A DNA stretch of 26,270 bases from DAISJM01 sp036821485. Lineage in GTDB: Bacteria > Verrucomicrobiota > Kiritimatiellia > CAIQIC01 > JAGNIJ01. The notes under the pieces are model-generated. The model was not told where the DNA came from. It saw nothing but the letters and a program-made list of their open reading frames with translations, and did not search any database. The position numbers and the translations under genes were made by a program. Location of the stretch: positions 1-26,270 of the forward strand of contig DAISJM010000049.1 of assembly GCA_036821485.1 (NCBI GenBank), read 5' to 3'. Numbering within the stretch: the first letter of the stretch is position 1; each line of letters begins with the position of its first letter. This document shows positions 1 through 6,316 of the stretch, in pieces.

Positions 1-286
1 CGTGGGCGTGAATGCCGACGTGACGCAGATCACCGGTTTGTATGTGCTGGATCAAAAGGAAACGCCGGGTCTCGGTAATAAGATCACCGAAGATGTCTGG
101 CGTGAGCAGTTCAAGAACAAGCCGCTGGCGAAGAATCTGGTGGTGACGAAGACCACGCCGGCCGCCGAGAACGAGATTCAGGGTGTGACGGGTGCGACGA
201 TTTCCTCTTCGAGTGTGGTGGGCATTTTGAACGGTACGATCGCGCGCTTCCGTGCGGCGCTTGGTGCCGGGGAGCAGGCGCTATGA
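1..286 (+). CDS. rnfG: RnfG, electron transport complex subunit G (C-terminal part, 5' truncated by window edge)
   Basis: RnfG is a membrane-anchored, periplasm-facing flavoprotein of the Rnf ion-pumping ferredoxin:NAD+ oxidoreductase. Only the last 94 residues or so are present, read from base 2; the N-terminal membrane helix lies outside the window. The family motif ETPGLG is seen (residues 20-25 of the visible part), followed by the covalent FMN-attachment region TGATIS (residues 63-68, bases 188-205). In the characterised homologues the flavin is carried by the Thr that ends S/T-G-A-T-x-T; here the position is Ser. The stop overlaps the start of rnfE as ATGA, which indicates translational coupling within one operon. 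The genes rnfC and rnfD are expected just upstream. Confidence 0.9.
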   Translation, partial: VGVNADVTQITGLYVLDQKETPGLGNKITEDVWREQFKNKPLAKNLVVTKTTPAAENEIQGVTGATISSSSVVGILNGTIARFRAALGAGEQAL

Positions 287-936
287 GCAATGACGGACCT
301 ACTCCTCTCGAGAGGTTTATCAACGGCATCATCCCGGAGAACCCGGTGTATCGCCAGATTCTGGGCATCTGCCCGACGCTGGCCGTCACGAATTCGATGG
401 AGGGAGCCATGACCATGGCAGGCGCCGTGGCCTTTGTGCTGATCTGCTCCAACATTCTGATCAGCCTGATCCGTGGCCTGCTCAAGCCTCACCTTCGTAT
501 CTTGGTCTTTACGCTGACCATCGCCGCGTTTGTCACGATAGCGGATCGTTTGTTGGCTGCGTTCATGTACGACATGAGCAAACAACTGGGTCCGTATATT
601 CCCCTGATCATCGTCAATTGCATCATCATCGCCCGCTGCGAAATCTGCGCTTCGAAGCAGGGTGTGTTCGCGGCCTTCTCTGATGCCGTGGGGCAGGCGC
701 TTGGGTTTACGCTTGGCCTGGCCACGATTGCCTCGGTGCGTGAGATCCTCGGATTCGGCACGTGGTTCGGCAAGTGGCTCGGCTGGCGGGTGATTCCCGT
801 CACGGCGCCGGAGCACTGGTCCACGTGGGTGATCATGATTCTTCCTCCCGGCGCGTTCCTGACGCTCGGCCTGTTGATGGGGGTCATGAACTGGATTGAA
901 GCTCGTCGCGCGCAGACGAAGAAAGCGACGGCGTAG
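283..936 (+). CDS. rnfE: RnfE, electron transport complex subunit E (NqrD/RnfE family)
   Basis: This 217-residue integral membrane subunit of the Rnf complex has about six hydrophobic helices. The family-typical GICP (Cys30) and VNC (Cys113, in PLIIVNCIIIARCE) are present; in the related Nqr structure the equivalent cysteines of NqrD and NqrE hold an iron-sulfur cluster inside the membrane between the two subunits, and I infer the same role here. Length is usual for the family. The ATG overlaps the rnfG stop, and a GGGGAG lies about 8 bases upstream. Only 4 bases separate it from rnfA. Identification is secure; the cluster-ligand role is by analogy. Confidence 0.93.
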   Translation: MSNDGPTPLERFINGIIPENPVYRQILGICPTLAVTNSMEGAMTMAGAVAFVLICSNILISLIRGLLKPHLRILVFTLTIAAFVTIADRLLAAFMYDMSKQLGPYIPLIIVNCIIIARCEICASKQGVFAAFSDAVGQALGFTLGLATIASVREILGFGTWFGKWLGWRVIPVTAPEHWSTWVIMILPPGAFLTLGLLMGVMNWIEARRAQTKKATA

Positions 937-940
937 GATC

Positions 941-1690
941 ATGAACTACATTGCATCACTTCTGGTTCTGGCGATCACGACGGCGCTGATCAACAACATG
1001 GTTTTCCACTTCTTCGTGGGAAACTGCCCGTTCATCGGCGTGTCGCGCAAGGTGGACATGGCCTTCGGCATGGGCGCGGCGGTCACGTTTGTGACGACGA
1101 TCGCGGCGGTGCTGAGCTGGATTACGACCTATTACATCATGTCTCCGGGCGCCCCGCTGGCGACGTGGATCTACCGGGCGCTGACCCACGATCCTTCGAA
1201 GGTCAGCGACCTGAGCATTCTGAGCTACATCGTCTACATCTTCCTGATCGCGTGGGCGGTGCAACTCGTGGAAATGTACATCCGCAAGTTCTTCCCGGCG
1301 CTCTACAAGGCCTTCGGCGTCTTCCTGCCGCTGATCACGACGAACTGCGTGATCCTGTTTGTGTGCCTGGAAATCATGAAGCACATCGGGCAGGGCGCAT
1401 CTGATCCGTGGGGGTTGGACAAGGCCTTGGTCTACGCCTTCTTTGCCGGGGCCGGGTTCCTGATCGCCATTGTCATCATGGCAGGTATTCGCGAGGAACT
1501 GGATCACTGCGATGTGCCCAAGTCGCTGCGCGGGCCGGGTATCACGCTGATCGTCGCCGGCATCCTTTCCTTGGCGTTCATGGGGCTGACGGGTGTCGAC
1601 AGCAACTTGGCGAAGATGATCAACCGCAAGCCGCCGCCGGTCGAAGAGACAGCACAGGCCGTGACGGCCGCGACGACAGCTATGAAGTGA
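941..1690 (+). CDS. rnfA: RnfA, electron transport complex subunit A (extended form)
   Basis: RnfA is the membrane partner of RnfE. The ATG at 941 is chosen because it aligns the N-terminus (MNYIASLLVL) with the family and follows the rnfE stop by 4 bases; an upstream in-frame ATG at 896 would add an arginine-rich leader inside rnfE. Hallmarks are NCPFIGVSRK (Cys29) and PLITTNC (Cys136), the presumed half-site of the RnfA/RnfE iron-sulfur cluster. At 249 residues it is clearly longer than the roughly 190-195 of standard RnfA. The extra length is a loop around residues 68-90, a smaller loop near 150-160 and a polar tail after about 228 rich in Pro, Ala and Thr. All expected helices are present, so it should be functional. 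Confidence 0.93.
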   Translation: MNYIASLLVLAITTALINNMVFHFFVGNCPFIGVSRKVDMAFGMGAAVTFVTTIAAVLSWITTYYIMSPGAPLATWIYRALTHDPSKVSDLSILSYIVYIFLIAWAVQLVEMYIRKFFPALYKAFGVFLPLITTNCVILFVCLEIMKHIGQGASDPWGLDKALVYAFFAGAGFLIAIVIMAGIREELDHCDVPKSLRGPGITLIVAGILSLAFMGLTGVDSNLAKMINRKPPPVEETAQAVTAATTAMK

Positions 1691-1706
1691 TTTGGATGAG
1701 GATGTC

Positions 1707-2621
1707 ATGGAACTGGTACTGATGATTTTGGCGGGGGGGACGATGCTGGTGCTGGCGGTGATCGCCGGCCAGTCACTGGGTTGGGCGAACAAGGTCTTCC
1801 ACGTCGAGATTGATCCGCGTATCGAGGCGATCAACGCGGCGTTGCCTGGCGCAAACTGCGGCGGGTGCGGGTGCGTGGGTTGCATGAGTTACGCCGAAGC
1901 TGTCGCGGCAGGAACGATTGCGCCCGACAAGTGCACCGTCGGTGGAACGAGCTGCGCGGAAGCCATTGCGAAGATCATGGGCGTGACGCTGAAGCCGTCA
2001 TGGCCATACCGCCCGGTGGTCCACTGTCGCGCTCACTATAACGAGCGGCTAGGCCGGGCAGACTATCGTGGCGAGAAGAGCTGCACGGCAGCCAACATCA
2101 TGGGCGGCGTCCAGCTTTGTACCTACGGTTGTCTTGGATTCGGTGACTGTGTGGCTGCCTGCGATTTTGACGCGATCCACGTGGTCGATGGCCTGGCGAC
2201 CGTGGACTACGACAAGTGCGTGGGCTGCGGTGCCTGCGCCAAGGTATGCCCGCGCAACATCATCACGATGACCCCCTTCAAGTCGCAGCGCATCATTGCC
2301 GTCGGTTGCTCCAACCAGGACATGGGCAAGGACGTCAAGGCAGTGTGCAAGATCGGCTGCGTTGGTTGCATGGCCTGCTCGAAGGCCAGTCCGCTGTTCA
2401 AGATGACGGAAGGCAAAATCCCGCGCATCAACTACGACGAGTACGATCCTGAGAACATGGACTCCGCGCTCGTCGCCGTGAAGAAGTGCCCCGTCAAGAA
2501 TCTCATCTACGTCGGCAAGCCGTCTCCCCAGGACGTGGCCGAGGTGAAGGACAAGGACCTGCCGAAGATCGTTCAGGTCGACTTCAAGACCACGATCGAC
2601 AAGACGACGTGGCAGGGATAG
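1707..2621 (+). CDS. rnfB: RnfB, electron transport complex iron-sulfur subunit B, with a degenerate C-terminal ferredoxin domain
   Basis: RnfB is the likely ferredoxin-interacting Fe-S subunit of Rnf. The ATG at 1707 (304 aa) is preferred over the in-frame TTG at 1692 because GATGAGGA lies just upstream and it puts the N-terminal membrane helix (residues 1-22) first. The cluster motif CGGCGCVGC (51-59) plus Cys76 is the N-terminal Fe-S domain. Cys138, 142, 148 and 152 (C-x3-C-x5-C-x3-C) and Cys171, 174, 177 and 181 form a standard 2[4Fe-4S] ferredoxin. In the following second ferredoxin-like domain only Cys218, 221, 224 and a lone Cys261-Pro remain; the fourth Cys of the first motif is Ser228, and the CxxCxxC of the second motif is gone. 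One cluster is thus predicted there instead of two. Confidence 0.94.
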   Translation: MELVLMILAGGTMLVLAVIAGQSLGWANKVFHVEIDPRIEAINAALPGANCGGCGCVGCMSYAEAVAAGTIAPDKCTVGGTSCAEAIAKIMGVTLKPSWPYRPVVHCRAHYNERLGRADYRGEKSCTAANIMGGVQLCTYGCLGFGDCVAACDFDAIHVVDGLATVDYDKCVGCGACAKVCPRNIITMTPFKSQRIIAVGCSNQDMGKDVKAVCKIGCVGCMACSKASPLFKMTEGKIPRINYDEYDPENMDSALVAVKKCPVKNLIYVGKPSPQDVAEVKDKDLPKIVQVDFKTTIDKTTWQG

Positions 2622-2693
2622 CACGCTTGATGGGCGCGGCGGCCGTGTTTTTCCTTGTTCCCGCTCTGTGTTGCAGCTAAGAATCTCAGCCCA

Positions 2694-2713
2694 TACGGCA
2701 ATCGCATGCCGTA
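2694..2713 (+). other. Small hairpin between rnfB and nfnA
   Basis: A 7-base-pair perfect stem (TACGGCA paired with TGCCGTA) with a 6-base loop lies in the 104-base gap between rnfB and nfnA. There is no U-run after it, so it is not a standard intrinsic terminator. It may stabilise the mRNA end or reduce read-through. The AAGGTG ribosome-binding site of nfnA starts at its right edge. Confidence 0.35.
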
Positions 2714-2725
2714 AGGTGTCTCGTC

Positions 2726-3616
2726 ATGAACAAGATTGTTTTCAAGCAACAGCTTTCCGAGGAAGTCTTCCTCATGCAGGTCGAGGCGCCTCTGATTGCG
2801 AGTGAGCGCCAGCCAGGTCAGTTCGTTATTCTGCAACTCAACGACGATTTCGGTGAACGCATTCCACTAACCATCGCGGACGCCGATGCGGAACGCGGTA
2901 CAATCACCATTGTGTTTCAAACCGTCGGCAAGACCACGCACGAGCTTGCGGACCTCAACGTGGGCGACAAGATCCGGAACCTTGTAGGCCCGCTGGGCCA
3001 TCCGACACATATCGAGAACTTCGGCACCGTGGTTTGTGTGGGCGGTGGTATCGGTGTGGCCCCGCTGCACCCCATCGTTCAGGGGATGAAGAAAGCCGGG
3101 AACCGGCTGATCGTCATCGTGGGTGCCCGCACGAAGGAACTTCTGATTCTCGAGGATCGGATGCGCGCGCTGGCAGATGAACTGATCATCTGTACGGACG
3201 ATGGCTCGGCCGGCCGAAAGTGTCTTGTGACCGAACCGCTGAAGGAGATCTGCTCGCGCGACCCCAAGCCCAATCTTGCCGTGGCGATTGGTCCGCCGAT
3301 CATGATGAAATTCTGTGCCGAGACTACCCGGCCGTTTGCGGTGCCGACGGTGGTGTCGCTGAATACGATCATGATCGATGGCACGGGGATGTGTGGCGGC
3401 TGTCGCGTGAGCGTCGGGGGTGAGACGAAGTTCACGTGCGTGGACGGACCTGAATTCGACGGCCACAAGGTGGATTTTGACAACCTGATGAAGCGTCTCC
3501 GTGCCTACAAAGCGCACGAGGATGAGGCGCATGAGAAGTGCCATTTGGAGAGGGAGGCTGCGAAAGTGAGCAGCCAACGCCCAACGTCGAACTTCGAACG
3601 CTCAACGCAGAAGTAG
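2726..3616 (+). CDS. nfnA: NfnA: NADH-dependent reduced ferredoxin:NADP+ oxidoreductase small subunit (SudB-like FAD/[2Fe-2S] protein)
   Basis: This is the small subunit of the cytoplasmic electron-bifurcating transhydrogenase Nfn (also called sulfide dehydrogenase beta). It carries FAD and is the NAD(H) side of the complex. An FAD-binding ferredoxin-reductase barrel occupies residues 1-98 (RIPLTI at 45-50), then the NAD-binding domain starts at VCVGGGIGVAP (103-113). The C-terminal [2Fe-2S] site shows Asp218, Cys223, Cys226 and Cys238, matching the unusual three-Cys-one-Asp ligation described for Thermotoga NfnA. The natural end is probably near residue 280; the last 15 or so residues are encoded by the heptamer repeat array at 3575-3609 and look like an acquired tail. 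Its partner nfnB lies 477 bases downstream, separated by an unrelated gene. Confidence 0.9.
   Translation: MNKIVFKQQLSEEVFLMQVEAPLIASERQPGQFVILQLNDDFGERIPLTIADADAERGTITIVFQTVGKTTHELADLNVGDKIRNLVGPLGHPTHIENFGTVVCVGGGIGVAPLHPIVQGMKKAGNRLIVIVGARTKELLILEDRMRALADELIICTDDGSAGRKCLVTEPLKEICSRDPKPNLAVAIGPPIMMKFCAETTRPFAVPTVVSLNTIMIDGTGMCGGCRVSVGGETKFTCVDGPEFDGHKVDFDNLMKRLRAYKAHEDEAHEKCHLEREAAKVSSQRPTSNFERSTQK
3575..3609 (+). repeat. Left heptamer-repeat arm of the four-helix-bundle cassette
   Basis: Five consecutive 7-base units fit the consensus SAACGYY (S = C or G), with one unit (3589-3595) and the last base of the fifth deviating. Bases 3589-3607 form an inverted repeat with 4041-4059, identical at 17 of 19 positions. 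The array overlaps the 3' end of nfnA and encodes its tail (QRPTSNFERSTQ). Confidence 0.75.
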
Positions 3617-3624
3617 GAGATGCG

Positions 3625-4104
3625 ATGGCCGACAAATCCTACGATCTGGAGGACCGGCTGCTCGACTATGCGGCGCAGATCATTGGGCTCACAGAAAATC
3701 TGCGGGTGGGATCTGCAGCGGCACACATCGGCAATCAGCTGCTCAGAGCAGGAACATCCCCCTATCTCAACCACGGCGAGGCCGAGGCGGCCGAGTCGCG
3801 CAACGATTTCATTCACAAGCTGAGCATCTGCCTCAAGGAGCTTCGTGAAGCGAAGCGTGCCCTGCGATTGGTGAAACGAGTGCCTCTCGCCAGGGACCTC
3901 CCTGCTGTTGACGCGGCCCTTGAGGAATCTGACGAGCTGATCCGGATATTTGCCGCAAGTATTCGTACGGCCCGGAAAAGAATGACGTCCAAGGAACAGG
4001 GCTTTGTTTACGATTCCCAGATCCTCACTTCGGCGTTGGACGTTGAGCGTTCGGCGTTCAGTGTTTCTTCTGCCGCATCCACACGAGCTACCCATGAGCC
4101 ATAA
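3625..4104 (+). CDS. Four-helix-bundle protein (S23 / 23S rRNA intervening-sequence protein family)
   Basis: This is a 159-residue cytoplasmic protein. The ATG at 3625 follows GGAG by 5 bases; longer in-frame starts would lie inside nfnA. The region QLLRAGTS (38-45), then EAEAAESRNDFIHKLSICLKELREAKRALRLV (roughly 52-83), is the signature of the TIGR02436-type four-helix-bundle family: helices rich in Ala, Leu, Glu and Arg, no enzymatic motif. Relatives include proteins encoded by 23S rRNA intervening sequences and the accessory protein Avd of diversity-generating retroelements; the biochemical role of free-standing members is not settled. The last 25 or so residues are encoded by the right repeat arm and look non-native. 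It overlaps nfnB by 11 bases. It has no evident role in electron bifurcation. Confidence 0.85.
   Translation: MADKSYDLEDRLLDYAAQIIGLTENLRVGSAAAHIGNQLLRAGTSPYLNHGEAEAAESRNDFIHKLSICLKELREAKRALRLVKRVPLARDLPAVDAALEESDELIRIFAASIRTARKRMTSKEQGFVYDSQILTSALDVERSAFSVSSAASTRATHEP
4032..4059 (-). repeat. Right heptamer-repeat arm of the four-helix-bundle cassette
   Basis: Read on the minus strand, four consecutive 7-base units all fit SAACGYY. The inner part, 4041-4059, is the inverted partner of 3589-3607. The array lies in the last codons of the four-helix-bundle gene, about 35 bases before the nfnB start. Confidence 0.75.
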
Positions 4105-5590
4105 GACCCACGAACAACACACTGCCGAGGCGCGCGCCTTGCTGGCTGCCATCCGCGCCCGCACGGAGCCGCTGAAGCCGAAGGATCGCATGGCGATTCC
4201 CGCGCAGGAAATGCCTGCGCAGGATCCCCACGTGCGGCGTCGCAATGTGTCCGAAGTGGCGCTGGGCTATACGGCGGAGCAAGCGCAACTCGAGGCGTTG
4301 CGTTGCCTTCAGTGTAAGAGTCAGCCCTGCGTCGCCGGGTGCCCCGTTCGCATAGATATCCCGGGGTTTGTGAAGGCGATTGCCGAGGGCGACTTTCAGG
4401 CTGCGATAGACATCATCAAGCGCAACAGCCTGTTGCCGGCGGTGTGTGGCCGTGTGTGTCCACAGGAGTCGCAGTGTCAGGCGCCCTGCACAGTCGGCAA
4501 GTCGCTGAAAGACGTGGACAAGGCCGTGAGCGTGGGCCGGCTTGAGCGCTTTGTGGCGGATTGGGAGCGGGAAGAGGGGCGGATCAAGGTTCCCGAGGTC
4601 AAGCCGGACACGGGCCGGAAGGTGGCCGTGATCGGCAGCGGACCCGCGAGTCTCGTCGTGGCCGCGGACGTCCGGCGTGAAGGGCACGCCGTTACCATTT
4701 TTGAAGCTTTCCACAAACCCGGCGGCGTGATGATCTACGGCATTCCGGAATTCCGTTTGCCGAAGAAGATCGTCCAGATGGAAGTCGACACGCTCAAGGC
4801 GATGGGCGTGGAACTGAAGATGAACCATGTGATCGGGCGCACGCGGAAGCTGGCGGACCTGATGAAGAAGGATGGTTACGATGCGGTATTTGTCGGCACG
4901 GGCGCGGGGTTGCCGAAGTTCATGGACATCGAGGGTGAGAATCTCATTGGCGTGTTTTCGGCGAATGAATATCTGACGCGCGCGAACCTGATGAAGGCGT
5001 ACGAGCGCGGCCGGGCCGATACGCCCATCATGAAATCGCGCAAGGTCGTGGTCCTCGGCGGTGGAAACGTGGCGATGGATGCGGCGCGCGTGGCCATGCG
5101 CCTGGGCGCGGAGGAAGTCCACATCGTCTATCGCCGCACCGAGAAGGAAATGCCGGCGCGTGTAGAGGAAGTGCATCATGCGCGGCAGGAAGGCATCTCC
5201 TTCCACCTGCTGCAGAACGCCAAGCGGATTATGGGTGATGAGTACGGGCGCGTCACAGGCATTGAATGCCTGCGGTATGAGCTTGGGGAGCCCGACGCAT
5301 CCGGCCGCCGTCGCCCGGTCGAAATCAAGGGTAGCGAGTTCATGATCGATTGCGATACCGTGATCGTGGCCATTGGCAACGAATCCAACCCGCTGATCAA
5401 GCAAACGACTCCTGGGTTGGAGGTCAACAAGTGGGGCAATATCATCGTGGACGACAGCGGCAAGACCTCCATGGATGGGGTCTACGCGGGCGGCGACATC
5501 GTTCTGGGTGCTGCAACAGTCATTCTGGCCATGGGGCAGGGGCGTACCGCCGCCAAGGCGATTAACGACTACCTGGCGGCCGGGAAATAG
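4094..5590 (+). CDS. nfnB: NfnB: NADH-dependent reduced ferredoxin:NADP+ oxidoreductase large subunit (SudA / GltD-like)
   Basis: The large Nfn subunit carries the bifurcating FAD and two [4Fe-4S] clusters, and binds NADP(H) and ferredoxin. The ATG at 4094 gives 498 residues; the longer frame back to 4004 lies in the upstream gene. Cys71, 74, 79 and 83 and Cys118, 122, 128 and 132 form the N-terminal cluster domain; GSGPAS (181-186) begins the FAD Rossmann fold with HKPGGVMIYGIPEFRLPK (207-224); GGGNVAMDAAR (322-332) is the NADP site; GDIVLGAATVILAMGQG (467-483) closes the FAD site. It is distinguished from glutamate synthase small subunit by its pairing with nfnA. The ribosome-binding site is weak and the start overlaps the preceding gene, so translation is probably coupled to it. 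Confidence 0.9.
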   Translation: MSHKTHEQHTAEARALLAAIRARTEPLKPKDRMAIPAQEMPAQDPHVRRRNVSEVALGYTAEQAQLEALRCLQCKSQPCVAGCPVRIDIPGFVKAIAEGDFQAAIDIIKRNSLLPAVCGRVCPQESQCQAPCTVGKSLKDVDKAVSVGRLERFVADWEREEGRIKVPEVKPDTGRKVAVIGSGPASLVVAADVRREGHAVTIFEAFHKPGGVMIYGIPEFRLPKKIVQMEVDTLKAMGVELKMNHVIGRTRKLADLMKKDGYDAVFVGTGAGLPKFMDIEGENLIGVFSANEYLTRANLMKAYERGRADTPIMKSRKVVVLGGGNVAMDAARVAMRLGAEEVHIVYRRTEKEMPARVEEVHHARQEGISFHLLQNAKRIMGDEYGRVTGIECLRYELGEPDASGRRRPVEIKGSEFMIDCDTVIVAIGNESNPLIKQTTPGLEVNKWGNIIVDDSGKTSMDGVYAGGDIVLGAATVILAMGQGRTAAKAINDYLAAGK

Positions 5591-5671
5591 GCGGTACTTC
5601 TTGGGCCTTCCTCCTTTCGGCGCAAACAGGCCAAATTAGCTAAAAATCACACGAAATGATCGCTTTTATGC

Positions 5672-5699
5672 TTGAGTAAAACGTTTTACTCGTCATAAT
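5672..5699 (+). promoter_or_regulatory. Predicted sigma-70-type promoter of the CBM21-like gene
   Basis: TTGAGT (5672-5677) and CATAAT (5694-5699) are separated by 16 bases. The palindromic operator fills the spacer, an ideal position for repression. Predicted transcription begins near 5706, about 30 bases before the ATG. Confidence 0.55.
5674..5691. promoter_or_regulatory. Palindromic LacI-family-type operator
   Basis: GAGTAAAACGTTTTACTC is a perfect 18-base palindrome with a central CG, the style of LacI/GalR-family operators. The inner 14 bases recur exactly at 21943-21956 before the giant amylase gene. The regulator is not encoded in the window. Confidence 0.75.
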
Positions 5700-5734
5700 C
5701 CGTGCCCATCGAATTCAACCATTCGGAGGGTGAA

Positions 5735-6235
5735 ATGAGCGGTAAGCTGCGTTCGACTGTGATGATTCTTTGCTTGGTTCTGGCGTTTATGATGCTGGTT
5801 CCTGCCAGCGATGCGGGTGACCTTCGGCTGATCGGTCACGGGTTGTGGGTCTCGAAGTCGGGGCCTCCCAATCAGGTCTGGGACGACGAAATCAGCATGT
5901 GGCTGGATATCCAGGTTCCCAATTGGTCCTACGACAAGTATGTCGGGATCGTGTGGACGGATGACGCTTGGAAGACGCACCACTTTGCGCAGGCATGGTA
6001 CGAGGGGAGTCTTGGAAACAACTACGAACGCTGGGGCATCGACATCGAGCCGATCGGCGTGCTCGGCAACAGCTACATTGGCCCCGCTGCATGGAATGGT
6101 CGCAGTCTGCTGGGTCCCGAGTACAGGCGCGCGGAAATCGAGTATGCCATCTTCTACATTCTCCCAAACGGATACTCGATCTGGGATAACAACAACGGCC
6201 AGAACTACAAACTGCTTATTGCCTCCCGCGGATAG
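5735..6235 (+). CDS. Secreted single-domain CBM21-like starch/glycogen-binding protein
   Basis: This 166-residue exported protein begins at ATG 5735, five bases after GGAGG. A signal peptide spans residues 1-27 (hydrophobic core 8-22, likely cut after ASDA). The mature part resembles one carbohydrate-binding module of family 21 or the related CBM53: YDKYVGIVWTDDAWKT (66-81), IEYAIFYILPNG (135-146) and the hallmark WDNNNGQNY (150-158). No catalytic domain follows. It probably binds alpha-glucan outside the cytoplasm, either to hold substrate or to present it to an amylase. The shared operator with the 2193-residue amylase supports this role. It is monocistronic, with its own promoter and terminator. 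The family call rests on motif recognition only. Confidence 0.75.
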   Translation: MSGKLRSTVMILCLVLAFMMLVPASDAGDLRLIGHGLWVSKSGPPNQVWDDEISMWLDIQVPNWSYDKYVGIVWTDDAWKTHHFAQAWYEGSLGNNYERWGIDIEPIGVLGNSYIGPAAWNGRSLLGPEYRRAEIEYAIFYILPNGYSIWDNNNGQNYKLLIASRG

Positions 6236-6259
6236 ACGCCGGATTTCTTCAGTACGCAG

Positions 6260-6289
6260 ACGGCCTCCCTCTTACGGGGAGGCCGTTTT
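6260..6289 (+). terminator. Rho-independent terminator after the CBM21-like gene
   Basis: A perfect 10-base-pair GC-rich stem (6260-6269 with 6277-6286) with a 7-base loop is followed by TTTT. It lies 25 bases after the stop codon. Confidence 0.85.
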
Positions 6290-6316
6290 GCTTTCAGACG
6301 AAAGCGAAGCCGGACG

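Larger units (their letters stand above)
3575..4059 (+). mobile_element. Putative inserted cassette: four-helix-bundle gene bounded by inverted heptamer arrays
   Basis: A single gene is enclosed by SAACGYY heptamer arrays in opposite orientation and sits between two genes (nfnA and nfnB) whose products form one complex and are normally adjacent. The left array has become the 3' end of nfnA and the right array lies in the 3' end of the enclosed gene. Four-helix-bundle/S23-type proteins are known as intervening-sequence-encoded proteins in 23S rRNA genes, where they also lie between inverted repeats. No transposase is present, so mobility is an inference; exact boundaries are uncertain. Confidence 0.45.

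Noticed and set aside
4088..5404. Long minus-strand frame (438 codons) opposite nfnB
   Set aside because: His/Arg/Leu-rich antisense shadow; the plus strand encodes a well-conserved NfnB.
5600..5635. Possible terminator after nfnB (GGCCT with AGGCC)
   Set aside because: Only a 5-base stem with a 19-base loop and no U-run.
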